A stretch of 64,000 nucleotides of DNA, taken from Kocuria turfanensis. GTDB lineage: Bacteria; Actinomycetota; Actinomycetes; Actinomycetales; Micrococcaceae. The position numbers and the translations under genes are program-made. The notes beneath the pieces are model-generated. The model did no database searches. It had not been told where the DNA came from and was given only the letters and a program-made list of their open reading frames with translations. Below are positions 1 to 12,019 of this stretch, one piece after another. Each line of letters begins with the position of its first letter. Position 1 is the stretch's first letter. The DNA is taken from assembly GCF_001580365.1 (NCBI RefSeq), contig NZ_CP014480.1, forward strand, positions 3,309,981 to 3,373,980, in the 5' to 3' direction.

Positions 1-1352
<1,352 letters not shown>

Positions 1353-1378
1353 CCCGCTCCCCGGCGCGGCTTCGGCGC

Positions 1379-1430
1379 CGCGCACGGCAACGGCCGCACC
1401 CCCGAGGGGGTGCGGCCGTTGCCGTGCGCG
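1379..1430. terminator. Bidirectional terminator between purH and icd
   Basis: Perfect 25-bp inverted repeat (1379-1403 and 1406-1430) with a 2-nt centre, sitting between the convergent stops of purH and icd. It lacks a U-tract, as is usual for actinobacterial terminators. Confidence 0.85.
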
Positions 1431-1468
1431 CCGGTCACCCCGCCCGGGGCGACCGGCGCGGGGCCGGC

Positions 1469-3691
<2,223 letters not shown>

Positions 3692-3807
3692 GTGCGGGCT
3701 GTCTCCCATGTATGTCGACGGATGCGGGACGGTGTTTCCTGGTGCCAAGATACCCGAGCCCGCGCCCGCCCCGGTGACCGGTGCCCGCCCGCGGGCGCCC
3801 CCGGGCA

Positions 3808-3849
3808 CGGCCACGGGCCCGCTCCCCGGAGGGAGCGGGCCCGTGGCCG
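3808..3849 (-). terminator. Hairpin terminator after hsp20
   Basis: 19-bp perfect stem (3808-3826 with 3831-3849) and 4-nt loop, between the hsp20 stop and the icd start on the same strand. It would separate the two transcription units. Confidence 0.75.
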
Positions 3850-3879
3850 CGGGGCCGGAGCGCCTGAGCGCCGGCGGGA

Positions 3880-4377
3880 TCAGCCCTCGGTGGACTGCGT
3901 GGAGCTGGTGCCGTTGACGAGCTCGCCCTCGCCGATCACGCGGTCGCCCTCCTGGCCGTCGCCCAGGGCCTGCTGCTCGCCCTGGCCGGAGACCACCTGG
4001 ATCTTGCGCGGCTTGGCCTGGGCGGACACCGGGATGGTCACCGTGAGCACGCCGTTGTCGTAGCTCGCGGCGATGTTCTGGATGTCGATGCCCTGGCCGA
4101 GGTTGAGCTGGCGGACGAACGAGGAGCTCTGCCGCTCCCGGGTGATCCACTGGACCTCCTGGACCTCGGGCAGCTTCCGCTCCGCCCGGATGGTCAGCAG
4201 CTGACCGTCGACGTCGACGTCGACGCTCTCCGGGTCGATGCCCGGCAGGTCGGCCCGCAGGATGTAGCGGTCGCCGTCCCGGTAGAGGTCCATCGGCATC
4301 TCCCGCAGGCCCTGGCGGGCGAACAGCGAGGCGGCGAGGCGGTCGAAATCGTTGAACGGCGTGAACATCGTGGCCAC
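3880..4377 (-). CDS. Small heat-shock protein, Hsp20/alpha-crystallin family
   Basis: ATP-independent holdase chaperone of about 165 aa. An alpha-crystallin domain spans roughly residues 35-130 and ends in the conserved strand [10 protein letters not shown]. It is followed by a short Gln/Gly-rich tail that lacks an obvious I-x-I motif. Start choice: GAGGAG abuts the upstream ATG-ATG pair (4386 and 4383), which is too close to act as a ribosome site. The in-frame GTG at 4377 has 9-nt spacing, and Met at 4368 is a further candidate, so the N-terminus is uncertain by up to 6 residues. A HAIR-like inverted repeat lies about 45 bp upstream, so heat-shock control by HspR is likely. Confidence 0.93.
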   Translation of the reverse strand: MATMFTPFNDFDRLAASLFARQGLREMPMDLYRDGDRYILRADLPGIDPESVDVDVDGQLLTIRAERKLPEVQEVQWITRERQSSSFVRQLNLGQGIDIQNIAASYDNGVLTVTIPVSAQAKPRKIQVVSGQGEQQALGDGQEGDRVIGEGELVNGTSSTQSTEG

Positions 4378-4420
4378 GTCCATCATCTCCTCAACTACAT
4401 GAGCAGTGCCTTTGACAGTT

Positions 4421-4443
4421 AGTTGAGTCGTACCGGCTCAACT
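4421..4443 (-). promoter_or_regulatory. HAIR-like HspR operator upstream of hsp20
   Basis: The inverted repeat AGTTGAG-N9-CTCAACT is perfect. Read as the HAIR consensus CTTGAGT-N7-ACTCAAG it gives TTGAGT-N7-GCTCAA, with correct spacing and one changed inner base. HspR is known to control hsp20-type genes (for example acr2) in mycobacteria. Operator function here is inferred from sequence and position. Confidence 0.7.
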
Positions 4444-4539
4444 GTGATTGATGATAGCTCCGCCGCGGGACGGGGTTCAACGGTTGTGACGGCCGATCGC
4501 CCAGGGCGAACCCGGCCGCCGGCGGGGGCGGCGCCGCCC

Positions 4540-5634
4540 TCAGCGGCGGTCGTTGGGGTAGCCCACCCCGATCCGCTCGCGGACCTGGTCGAAGAGCTCG
4601 ACGAGCTCGAGGGAGTCCGCCCAGGGCATCACGGGGGACTCCGGCAGCCCCTGCTGGATGCAGCGGGTGGCCTCGCGCATCTCGTAGACGTACCCGGCGC
4701 CGGTCACCTCCACCTGCTCCACGACCGGGGCGGCGCCCCCGCGCGCGCCGTCGGCGCTCTGCAGCACCAGGGTCGTGGGGCAGTTGATCCGCCCGTCCAC
4801 GCGCAGCCAGCCGTGCGTGCCGCTGACGGTGACCTGGTGCGGCACGGTGCTGGAGAGGGTGCCGCTCACATGGCCCCGGCCGTGCCCGAAGTCCAGGGTC
4901 AGGGCGGTGTCCAGGTCCACGGCCGTGGCGCCCAGCTCGGCCCGGGCCGTCCAGCTCTCCGGGGCGCCCAGCACGGCCCCGGTCCAGGTCAGCGGATAGA
5001 CCATCATGTCCAGCAGCACCCCGCCGCCGTCGGCGTTGCGGAAGAGCCGGTGGTCGGGGTCCACCGGGCGGTGGGTGCCGATCGAGGCCTCGACCGAGCG
5101 CACCCGGCCCAGCCGCCCCGCCCGGATCCAGTGCATCGCCGTGCGGAAGCCGGGGGTCATCCGGGTCCAGACGGCCTCCATGAGGAACACCCCGTGCGCG
5201 CGCGCCAGCCCCAGGAGGTCGCGGACCTCCGCGGCGGTCATCGCCAGGGCCTTCTCGCACACCACGTGCTTGCCCGCGCGCAGCAGCGCGGACACGTCCC
5301 GGTGGTGGTAGCCGTGCGGTGTGGCCACGTAGACCACCTCCACGTCCGGGTCGGCCGCGAGGCGCTCCAGGCCCGTGCTCGCGGCGGTGTTCCCGTACGC
5401 CCGCTCCACCCCGTGCCGGCGGGCGAAGTCCTCGGCGCGGTGCTGGTGGCGGGAGCTCACGGCGACGAGCCGGGCGTCCGGCAGGGCGGCGATGTCCGGG
5501 ACCACCTTCTCGGCGATGTCGGCCGTGCTGACCACGCCCCAGCCGAGCGTGCGGCCGGTGGGGGTGAGCGGGGCGTCCAGGTGGGCGGCGTCGAGGGCGG
5601 CGTCGACGAAGGGCGAGAGGGTCGCGGCAGGCAT
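4540..5634 (-). CDS. Gfo/Idh/MocA family oxidoreductase
   Basis: Predicted NAD(P)-dependent sugar, inositol or trans-dihydrodiol type dehydrogenase of 364 aa. An N-terminal Rossmann domain starts near residue 28 (TLGWGVVSTADIAEKVVPDI), the family motif VCEKALAMT (an EKP variant) is near residue 110, and a C-terminal alpha/beta substrate domain follows. The substrate cannot be told. It is divergent from a tetR gene across an 82-bp intergenic region with two dyads, so that regulator probably controls it. It seems leaderless: CAGAAT lies 6 nt before the ATG and no Shine-Dalgarno sequence is visible. Confidence 0.88.
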   Translation of the reverse strand: MPAATLSPFVDAALDAAHLDAPLTPTGRTLGWGVVSTADIAEKVVPDIAALPDARLVAVSSRHQHRAEDFARRHGVERAYGNTAASTGLERLAADPDVEVVYVATPHGYHHRDVSALLRAGKHVVCEKALAMTAAEVRDLLGLARAHGVFLMEAVWTRMTPGFRTAMHWIRAGRLGRVRSVEASIGTHRPVDPDHRLFRNADGGGVLLDMMVYPLTWTGAVLGAPESWTARAELGATAVDLDTALTLDFGHGRGHVSGTLSSTVPHQVTVSGTHGWLRVDGRINCPTTLVLQSADGARGGAAPVVEQVEVTGAGYVYEMREATRCIQQGLPESPVMPWADSLELVELFDQVRERIGVGYPNDRR

Positions 5635-5640
5635 GGGCGC

Positions 5641-5646
5641 ATTCTG
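5641..5646 (-). promoter_or_regulatory. -10 box for leaderless Gfo/Idh/MocA gene
   Basis: CAGAAT on the minus strand lies 6 nt before the ATG at 5634. A 7-bp dyad (CCCGTCC-N5-GGACGGG, 5652-5670) lies immediately upstream, in the -35/spacer zone. Confidence 0.45.
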
Positions 5647-5685
5647 CCACGCCCGTCCCGGCAGGACGGGTGCCCGGCACCGAAC

Positions 5686-5699
5686 CGAACGACCGTTCG
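5686..5699. promoter_or_regulatory. TetR-type operator palindrome
   Basis: CGAACG-AC-CGTTCG is a perfect 6+2+6 palindrome in the divergent promoter region, just upstream of the tetR -10 box. It has the form of many TetR-family autoregulatory operators. Regulator binding is inferred. Confidence 0.65.
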
Positions 5700-5704
5700 T
5701 CGCC

Positions 5705-5710
5705 TAGACT
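5705..5710 (+). promoter_or_regulatory. -10 box for leaderless tetR gene
   Basis: TAGACT ends 6 nt before the GTG at 5717, and no ribosome-binding site is present. Transcription would start at or next to the start codon. Confidence 0.55.
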
Positions 5711-5716
5711 GGCGGC

Positions 5717-6361
5717 GTGCCCCGGGTCAGCCAGCAGTACAAGGACGAGCGCCGCCGCGAGATCGTCGCGGCCGCCAGCCGCTGCTTCCTGGAGCACGGT
5801 TTCGGCGGGGCCTCGATGCACCGGATCATCGCCGCGACGGGACTGTCCGCGGGGGCGCTGTACAACCACTTCCCGTCCAAGCACGAGCTCGTGGTCGCGT
5901 CCGCGCGGGCGGCCCTGGACCGGGTCCTGACGGTGGACCAGGGCCCGGCGCCGGCCGTGGGCGAGGGCGCGGTCCGGGCCGCGGCGGGGGCCGGGAGCTC
6001 CGCGGGAGCCGTCGGCGGGGACCCGGCCGGGTGGGTGGCGGAGCTGCTGGAGCGGCTCGCCGCGGACCCGGCCGCCACGCGGCTGCTGCTCATCACGTGG
6101 GGCGAGGCCGTGAGCGAACCGGCCCTGGCGGCGGTGGCCGGCGAGCACCTCGCACGGGTGCGCGAGCAGGTCGAGGAGCGCTACGGCCGGTGGGCCGCCG
6201 AGGAGCTCGGCCTGGGCCCGGACCGCTCCCGGGAGTGGGTCGCGATGTTCGCCCAGGCCATCCTCTCGGTGCTGCAGGGCTACGTGGTGCAGTCCTGCCT
6301 GCTGCCCGGATTCGACCACGATGCCTACCTGGACTACGCGCGCACCCTCGCGGCGCAGTGA
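5717..6361 (+). CDS. TetR/AcrR family transcriptional regulator
   Basis: DNA-binding repressor of 214 aa. The N-terminal helix-turn-helix covers residues 8-52: a recognition region around GGASMHRIIAATGLSAGALYNHF, with the TetR hallmark YNHFPSKHEL. The C-terminal ligand domain resembles the QacR/YfiR type, with an alanine/glycine-rich loop near residues 75-100 that may be disordered. The GTG start follows TAGACT by 6 nt and has no Shine-Dalgarno sequence. A perfect palindrome 18 bp upstream suggests autoregulation and control of the divergent oxidoreductase. The ligand is unknown. Confidence 0.92.
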   Translation: MPRVSQQYKDERRREIVAAASRCFLEHGFGGASMHRIIAATGLSAGALYNHFPSKHELVVASARAALDRVLTVDQGPAPAVGEGAVRAAAGAGSSAGAVGGDPAGWVAELLERLAADPAATRLLLITWGEAVSEPALAAVAGEHLARVREQVEERYGRWAAEELGLGPDRSREWVAMFAQAILSVLQGYVVQSCLLPGFDHDAYLDYARTLAAQ

Positions 6362-6382
6362 GCGGGCGGCCGGCGCCCGGGC

Positions 6383-6919
6383 TCAGGCGTCGAGCTCGCG
6401 GTGCTCGGCGGAGAGCTGCACGTAGGTCCGGGCGTTGGCGCGCACCTTCTCCCGCTCCGGCCCGGTCAGCTCGCGGCGGACCTTGGCGGGGACCCCGGCC
6501 ACGAGCGAGCCCGGCGGCACCACGGTGCCCTCGAGGACCACCGCGCCGGCGGCGACCAGGGACCCGGAGCCGATCACGGCCCCGTTGAGGAGGGTCGCGT
6601 TCATCCCCACCAGGACCTCGTCCTCCACGGTGCAGCCGTGGACCACGGCGCCGTGGCCCACGCTGACGCCGGCCCCGATCGTGCAGGGGTGGTCGGGATC
6701 GGAGTGGACGACCACGTTGTCCTGCAGGTTCGAGTCCGTCCCCAGCCGCACGGGGGACCGGTCCCCGCGCACCGTGGCGCCGTAGAAGACCCCGGAGCCG
6801 GGGCCCAGCTCCACGTCGCCGACCACCGTGGCGGTCGGTGCCACGAAGGCGGAGGCGGCGATCCGGGGCGTGTGCCCGGCGTGGGGGAGGACCAGTCCGG
6901 TCGGGGCGGGGTGTTCCAT
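6383..6919 (-). CDS. Gamma carbonic anhydrase-like hexapeptide-repeat protein
   Basis: 178-aa left-handed beta-helix protein of the gamma-carbonic anhydrase/PaaY/YrdA family. Hexapeptide-type repeats run from about residue 25 to 145. The His residues expected to bind metal at trimer interfaces are visible in NVVVHSD and GHGAVVHGC. Whether it is an active carbonic anhydrase or a CoA-linked enzyme cannot be decided. I chose the ATG at 6919 because TACGCT (6926-6931) lies 6 nt upstream, a leaderless arrangement. It is convergent with tetR, and its stop is 21 bp from the tetR stop. Confidence 0.9.
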   Translation of the reverse strand: MEHPAPTGLVLPHAGHTPRIAASAFVAPTATVVGDVELGPGSGVFYGATVRGDRSPVRLGTDSNLQDNVVVHSDPDHPCTIGAGVSVGHGAVVHGCTVEDEVLVGMNATLLNGAVIGSGSLVAAGAVVLEGTVVPPGSLVAGVPAKVRRELTGPEREKVRANARTYVQLSAEHRELDA

Positions 6920-6925
6920 GGCCCC

Positions 6926-6931
6926 AGCGTA
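6926..6931 (-). promoter_or_regulatory. -10 box for leaderless gamma-CA gene
   Basis: TACGCT on the minus strand ends 6 nt before the ATG at 6919. No Shine-Dalgarno sequence is present. Confidence 0.5.
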
Positions 6932-6972
6932 GCGGCCGCCGCCGCGGGATCCGCGGCGGCGGCCGGTCCGGC

Positions 6973-9900
6973 TCAGGCGTGCCGCGACGCCGCCGGGACC
7001 GTGCCCAGCGGGTGGCGCTGCTGGATCGCGACCCGGATCTTCTGCCCGCCCTTGAGCACGTACTCCGCCCCGTGCACGTGGATGGTGACGTTGCCGGCCC
7101 GCCGCGAGGTGCCCTCCAGCTCGAGCACGTGGTGGTCGATGCAGACGCGGATCACCTGGCCCCGGTAGAGCACGGTGAACGAGACCCGGTCCAGCTGGCT
7201 CGGCAGCGCGGGGTCGAACTCCAGCCACTCCCCGCGCACGCGCAGGCCCGCGTAGGCCCGGGTGACGACGTCCACGGAGCCGGCCATGGCGCCGAGGTGG
7301 ATCCCCTCGCCCGTGGTCCCGCCCTGGGTGTCGTCCAGGTCGATGAGCAGCGCGTCCTGGAAGACCGACCACGACCGGTCCGGGTTCAGCCAGGCGAGCA
7401 CCGAGGCGTTGACCACCCGGGAGAGGGAGGAGCCGTGCGAGGACCGCGCGATGTAGAAGTCCACGGTGCGCTCGATGGCGGCGTGGTCCACCTCGTAGCC
7501 CATCCGCCCGAGCTCCTCCACGAGGCCGTCGGGGCCGAAGAGGTAGACGAGCATGATGGTGTCCGCCTGCTTGGCGAGCTTGTAGTTGTTGGTCATGTCG
7601 CCCTCGTTCTCCAGCAGGAGGTCGAGGCGGCCGATGTTGCGGTACTTGGCCCGGTAGAACTCCCAGTCCAGTTCGTCGAGGTCGTCGTAGCCGTGGAACT
7701 GGCTGATGGTGCCGTCCTTGTTGAACGGCACGAACATCCGCTCCGACATCCGCTGCCAGGTCCCCACCTCCTCCGCCGAGAGGCCGAAGCGGGCGGAGAG
7801 CTCCTCGCGCTGGTGCTCGACCATGTGGTGGAAGATGTGGGCGCTGTGCCGGAACAGCCAGGCCGCCAGCACGTTCGTGTAGGCGTTGTCCTTCAGCCCG
7901 CCGCCGTGCTGGCCGCGGGGACCGTCGTGGTACTCGTCCGGTCCCATCACCCCGGCGATGTGGTAGCGGCCGTCCGCGGGGTCGTAGTCGGTCAGGGACG
8001 CGAAGAGCCGGGTGATGCCGATGATCAGCTCCGCGCCCTGACCGGCCAGCCAGTCGACGTCGCCGGTGGTCTCGTAGTAGATCCAGGCGTTGTGGGCGAT
8101 CGCGAGGCCCACGTGGAACTGCCGCCAGGAGTTGTCCGGCAGCCACCGGTTGGAGTGGTGGTTGAACAGCTCCGGCGGGGTCTCCTCCCGGCCGTCCGAG
8201 CCGGACTGCCAGGGGAACGCCGCGCCCTCGAGGCCGAACTCCATGGCGCGGTGCTTGGCCATGGGCAGCCGGCGCCACCGGTAGGACAGCAGCGAGCGCG
8301 TCACCTGCGGCTGGCGCAGGTTGACCACCGGCAGGATGTAGAGCTCGTCCCAGAAGATGTGCCCGCGGTAGCCCTCGCCGTGCAGGCCGCGGGCCGGCAC
8401 GCCGGCGTCGCGCAGCGACATGTGGGGGGCGAGGGTCTGGGACACGTGGAACAGGTGCACCCGCAGCGCCAGCTGGGTGAGGAGCAGCTCGGGGGTCTGC
8501 GCCTCGGGGTCCGGGCACACGTCCACGTCGTAGCGGTCCCACAGCAGGGACCACTCGACCTCGTGCGAGGGCAGCAGGCCCCGCACGCCGCTCGGGTTGC
8601 GGTCCAGCTCGGCGAGGGCCCCCTCGCGGGGGGAGCCGATCGCGGCGTCGCGACTGGTGACGACCGCGGTGGTGGAGTCGATGATCACCGGCCGCCCGTC
8701 GGCGATGTTGACCTGGTGACGGCGGAACTCCGTGCCGCCGGGGCGGATCTCCCGGCGCTCCCGCACGTTGTGGCCGCCCTCGATCGTGGTGCGCTGCGCG
8801 GTGGTGATCTCGATCTTGGACTGCGTGGTGCGCACGTGCGACAGCAGGGTCTCGTGGTCGTCGGGCAGCGACGTGGACTCGAGGTCCACCAGGTGGTGGT
8901 CGTTGAGGTCCTGGTACTCCGCCACCCCCGTGTTGCGGACGCTGGGGTCGATGCCCGTGCGCAGGTGCAGGCGCCCGGAGAAGCCGCGGGCGGTCACCGT
9001 GGTCTCCTGCGCGCCCAGGTGCCGGTGGCGCAGCGAGACGAGGCGGCGCTGGACGATCTCCAGGCGGGCGCGGGAGCCGTCCTCCCCGCGGTCGCCGTTG
9101 AGGTCGGTCAGCACGAGAGAACGGATGAGCAGACCGCGGCGCAGGTCCAGCTCCGTGCGCTCCTCGGAGGGGTGCAGCCCGCCCTCGGACCACCAGTCGC
9201 CGCCGGAGACCCGCAGGTCCAGGTGCGTCCAGTTGGGGGCGTTGACCATGGACTCGTGCTCGACGTCGCGGCCGCTGAGGTGGCTGACCACCCGGTTGAA
9301 GACCCCGGCCAGGTAGTTGCCGGGGTAGTGCACCCCGTTGGCGGAGAACTCGCAGGCGGACCCGCGCACGCCCATGTAGCCGTTGGTGAGGGTCAGCAGC
9401 GTCTCCCGCCGGGCCTCCGTCGCCGGGTCGAAGCCCTCGAAGACCAGCTTCCACGGGTGGTCGCGGCGGGCGCCGAGGTCCAGCTCGCCCACGTCGTTGA
9501 GCACGGTCGTGGCGCCGGCCCGGAACAGGTCGCGTCGCTCGCCGTGCCGGCGGATCCCCACCACGGTGCCGAAGCCGCCGGCCGCGGCGGCCTGGACGCC
9601 GGACACGGCGTCCTCGATCACCACGGACCGGGCCGGGTCCACACCCAGCATCCGGGCGCAGGTGAGGAACGTGTCCGGGGCGGGCTTGCCGGGCAGGCCG
9701 TGCTCGGCGGCGAAGTGCCCGTCCACGATGATGTCGAAGGCGTCCTGGAGGCCGGCCGCGGCGAGCACCGGGACGCTGTTGCGGCTGGCGGTCACGAGGC
9801 CCACCGGCACCCCGGCCGCCCGCAGGCGCTCGATGAGCGCCACCGTCCTGTCGAAGACCCGCACGCCCGTGATCTCCAGGGCCTCCTGGAAGTAGGTGTT

Positions 9901-10293
9901 CTTCAGCGCCGCCTGGCCCTGCACCGACCACGCCCCCGGGGTCTCGTCGCCCTCGGGCAGGCGGGCGCCGCGGGAGGCGAGCAGGGAGCGGATCCCGTCC
10001 TCGCGCCGCCGGCCGTCCACGTAGTGGCGGTAGTCCGCGTCCTCGTCGAAGGCCCGCCGGTCCACCGCCGCGCCCTCCTCCGCCGGCTCGAGCCGGTCGT
10101 CGGCCAGGATCCCGTCGAAGAGGGTCTTCCAGGCCGCGGCGTGCACGGCGGCGGTGTCGGTGACCACGCCGTCCATGTCGAAGATCACGGCCTCGTGCGG
10201 GATGCGGAGCTGGTCGACGGGCTGCCAAGGACCGTCCGAGCCGCCGATGCGGGGCAGGGACGCGGTGAACGGGGCGGTGGGCAGAGCGTTCAC
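6973..10293 (-). CDS. Fused beta-phosphoglucomutase (HAD) and GH65 disaccharide phosphorylase
   Basis: 1106-aa two-enzyme fusion. Residues 1-275 are a HAD hydrolase/mutase domain with nucleophile Asp39 in VIFDMDGVVTD and a motif III/IV region near VVIEDAVSGVQAA. Residues from about 285 to the end are a complete glycoside hydrolase family 65 domain, with predicted general-acid Glu787 in VMGPDEYHDG and HIFWDELY near residue 645. GH65 phosphorylases release beta-glucose 1-phosphate from trehalose, maltose, kojibiose or nigerose, and beta-phosphoglucomutase converts it to glucose 6-phosphate, so the two activities are consecutive. Mycobacterial Rv2006 has a related HAD/GH65 fusion. The GTG start has GGAGGA at 7-nt spacing. 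The disaccharide substrate is not determined; trehalose is plausible. Confidence 0.92.
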   Translation of the reverse strand: MNALPTAPFTASLPRIGGSDGPWQPVDQLRIPHEAVIFDMDGVVTDTAAVHAAAWKTLFDGILADDRLEPAEEGAAVDRRAFDEDADYRHYVDGRRREDGIRSLLASRGARLPEGDETPGAWSVQGQAALKNTYFQEALEITGVRVFDRTVALIERLRAAGVPVGLVTASRNSVPVLAAAGLQDAFDIIVDGHFAAEHGLPGKPAPDTFLTCARMLGVDPARSVVIEDAVSGVQAAAAGGFGTVVGIRRHGERRDLFRAGATTVLNDVGELDLGARRDHPWKLVFEGFDPATEARRETLLTLTNGYMGVRGSACEFSANGVHYPGNYLAGVFNRVVSHLSGRDVEHESMVNAPNWTHLDLRVSGGDWWSEGGLHPSEERTELDLRRGLLIRSLVLTDLNGDRGEDGSRARLEIVQRRLVSLRHRHLGAQETTVTARGFSGRLHLRTGIDPSVRNTGVAEYQDLNDHHLVDLESTSLPDDHETLLSHVRTTQSKIEITTAQRTTIEGGHNVRERREIRPGGTEFRRHQVNIADGRPVIIDSTTAVVTSRDAAIGSPREGALAELDRNPSGVRGLLPSHEVEWSLLWDRYDVDVCPDPEAQTPELLLTQLALRVHLFHVSQTLAPHMSLRDAGVPARGLHGEGYRGHIFWDELYILPVVNLRQPQVTRSLLSYRWRRLPMAKHRAMEFGLEGAAFPWQSGSDGREETPPELFNHHSNRWLPDNSWRQFHVGLAIAHNAWIYYETTGDVDWLAGQGAELIIGITRLFASLTDYDPADGRYHIAGVMGPDEYHDGPRGQHGGGLKDNAYTNVLAAWLFRHSAHIFHHMVEHQREELSARFGLSAEEVGTWQRMSERMFVPFNKDGTISQFHGYDDLDELDWEFYRAKYRNIGRLDLLLENEGDMTNNYKLAKQADTIMLVYLFGPDGLVEELGRMGYEVDHAAIERTVDFYIARSSHGSSLSRVVNASVLAWLNPDRSWSVFQDALLIDLDDTQGGTTGEGIHLGAMAGSVDVVTRAYAGLRVRGEWLEFDPALPSQLDRVSFTVLYRGQVIRVCIDHHVLELEGTSRRAGNVTIHVHGAEYVLKGGQKIRVAIQQRHPLGTVPAASRHA

Positions 10294-10489
10294 GGGGGGT
10301 TCCTCCGGACGTGGGTGCGGCGTCCGTGGCCCCGGCGGAACCGCACGGAGAAACCCAGCACGCGGCACGCTACGGATCCCGGACGCGGCGTTGCGGGTTC
10401 GGCACGGGCTCGGCGCGGCCGTCCGTGCCGACGGTTCCTGACCAGTTCATTAAAGGGCCCAGGGGCGATCGGGGCAAGCCGCCGCCGGC

Positions 10490-11980
10490 TCAGTCCGCCG
10501 CGCGGGGCAGGTGCACGGTGAACCGGGTCGAGCCCGGGACGCTGCGCACCCGCACCCGCCCGTGGTGGGCCTGCACGATGGCCTCCACGATGGACAGCCC
10601 CAGCCCCACGCCCCCCGAGCCCCCGGCGCGGGCGTCGTCCTCCCGGGCGAAGCGGGAGAAGATGTGCTCCTGGAACGCGGCGCCGATGCCCGGTCCGTCG
10701 TCGGCCACCGTGAGCACCGCCTCGTGGCCGGGCCCGGTCCCCAGCGAGGTGGTCACCGTGGTCCCGGCCGGCGTGTGCTGGTGGGCGTTGGACAGCAGGT
10801 TGATGAGCACCTGGCGCAGCTGGGCCGGGTCGCCCCGGACGACGACGGGCTCGTCGGGCAGCTCCAGCCGCCAGTCGTGGCCGGGCGCCGTGACCCGGCG
10901 GTCGCTGACGGTCTCGACGACCAGTTCCAGCAGGTCCACGTCCTCGGGCACCACGGGACGGCCCTCGTCGAGGCGGGCGAGCAGGAGCAGGTCCTCGACG
11001 AGCGCGGTCATCCGCGCGGACTCCGACTCCACCCGGGCCAGGGAGCTGCGGCCCTGCTCGCTCATCGGCTCGGTGAGCCGGATCAGCTCCGCGTAGCCGC
11101 GGATGCTGGCCAGGGGGGTGCGCAGCTCGTGGCTGGCGTCGGCCACGAAGCGGCGCACCCGCGTCTCGCTGCGCTGCCGGGTGGCCAGGGCGCGGGCGAC
11201 GTTGTCCAGCATCCGGGAGAAGGCGTGGCCGAGCCGGCCGACCTCCGTGTCCGGGTGGGCCGCCGGGGCGACCGCTGCCACCGGCAGGACCACCTCCCCG
11301 CGGTCGAGGTCGAGCTCGGAGACCCGGGTCGCGACGTCGGAGAGCCGCTCCACCGGGCGCAGCGTGCGCCGGATGACCACCAGGCCGAACAGCCCGGTGA
11401 CGGCCAGGGCCCCCGTGGAGATCGCGGCGGTGCTCGCCCCGAACCGGCGCAGCGTCTGCTCCTTGTCCGCCAGCGGCAGCCCGGTCAGCACCAGCCCCCA
11501 GTCCCACGGGTCGTCGACCAGCAGCACCCGGTACCCGCCCTCGGTCAGGTCCACGTCCAGGGGCCCCCACTGGGCGCCCCCGTCCTCGTCGGAGCGCGCG
11601 CCCAGCTCCTCGACGAGGGCCTCGATCCGCGCCCGGTCCTCGTCCCCCAGCTCCTGCCGGGAGCCGTCGGGGGCGAACAATCCCGCGCGGACCACCTCGC
11701 CGTCCACGATCCGGGCGTTGAGCGTCCCGGCGCCCTGCGCGGGGACGTCCATCATGGCCTCCAGCTCCTCCGAGGGCCCGGTGGAGGCCCGCACCCCGTG
11801 CTCGATCGTGCGGTAGGAGGCGTCCCGCACCTGCCGGTCCAGCTGCTCGCCCAGCGAGACGCTCAGGGCGGCGTGGCCCAGCACGCCGACGGCGGCGCAG
11901 GCCAGCGTCAGCAGCGCGAGGACCGTCAGCAGCAGCTTCGTGCGCAACTGCAGCGCCCCGGCCCGTCCCGTCCTGCTCAT
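10490..11980 (-). CDS. Sensor histidine kinase (two-component system)
   Basis: 496-aa membrane kinase. TM1 is at residues 15-40, an extracytoplasmic sensor domain at about 41-180, TM2 at about 183-203 and a HAMP linker at 204-255. Phospho-acceptor His284 lies in DASHELRTPL, followed by an ATPase domain with N box (NLLSNAHQH), G1 (DDGPGIG) and G2 (GVGLGLSIV). It lies 39 bp downstream of its response regulator and is surely its partner. It resembles the TcrY/MprB group of actinobacterial kinases. The stimulus is unknown. Confidence 0.95.
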   Translation of the reverse strand: MSRTGRAGALQLRTKLLLTVLALLTLACAAVGVLGHAALSVSLGEQLDRQVRDASYRTIEHGVRASTGPSEELEAMMDVPAQGAGTLNARIVDGEVVRAGLFAPDGSRQELGDEDRARIEALVEELGARSDEDGGAQWGPLDVDLTEGGYRVLLVDDPWDWGLVLTGLPLADKEQTLRRFGASTAAISTGALAVTGLFGLVVIRRTLRPVERLSDVATRVSELDLDRGEVVLPVAAVAPAAHPDTEVGRLGHAFSRMLDNVARALATRQRSETRVRRFVADASHELRTPLASIRGYAELIRLTEPMSEQGRSSLARVESESARMTALVEDLLLLARLDEGRPVVPEDVDLLELVVETVSDRRVTAPGHDWRLELPDEPVVVRGDPAQLRQVLINLLSNAHQHTPAGTTVTTSLGTGPGHEAVLTVADDGPGIGAAFQEHIFSRFAREDDARAGGSGGVGLGLSIVEAIVQAHHGRVRVRSVPGSTRFTVHLPRAAD

Positions 11981-12019
11981 CCGGTGCTCACCCCCTGCCC
12001 GCCGCGTGCTGTCCTGCGC

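Noticed and set aside
6838..10521. A 1227-codon open frame antisense to the HAD-GH65 gene
   Set aside because: Val/Gly/His/Arg-rich shadow sequence with no domain, whereas the minus strand encodes a recognisable fusion enzyme.
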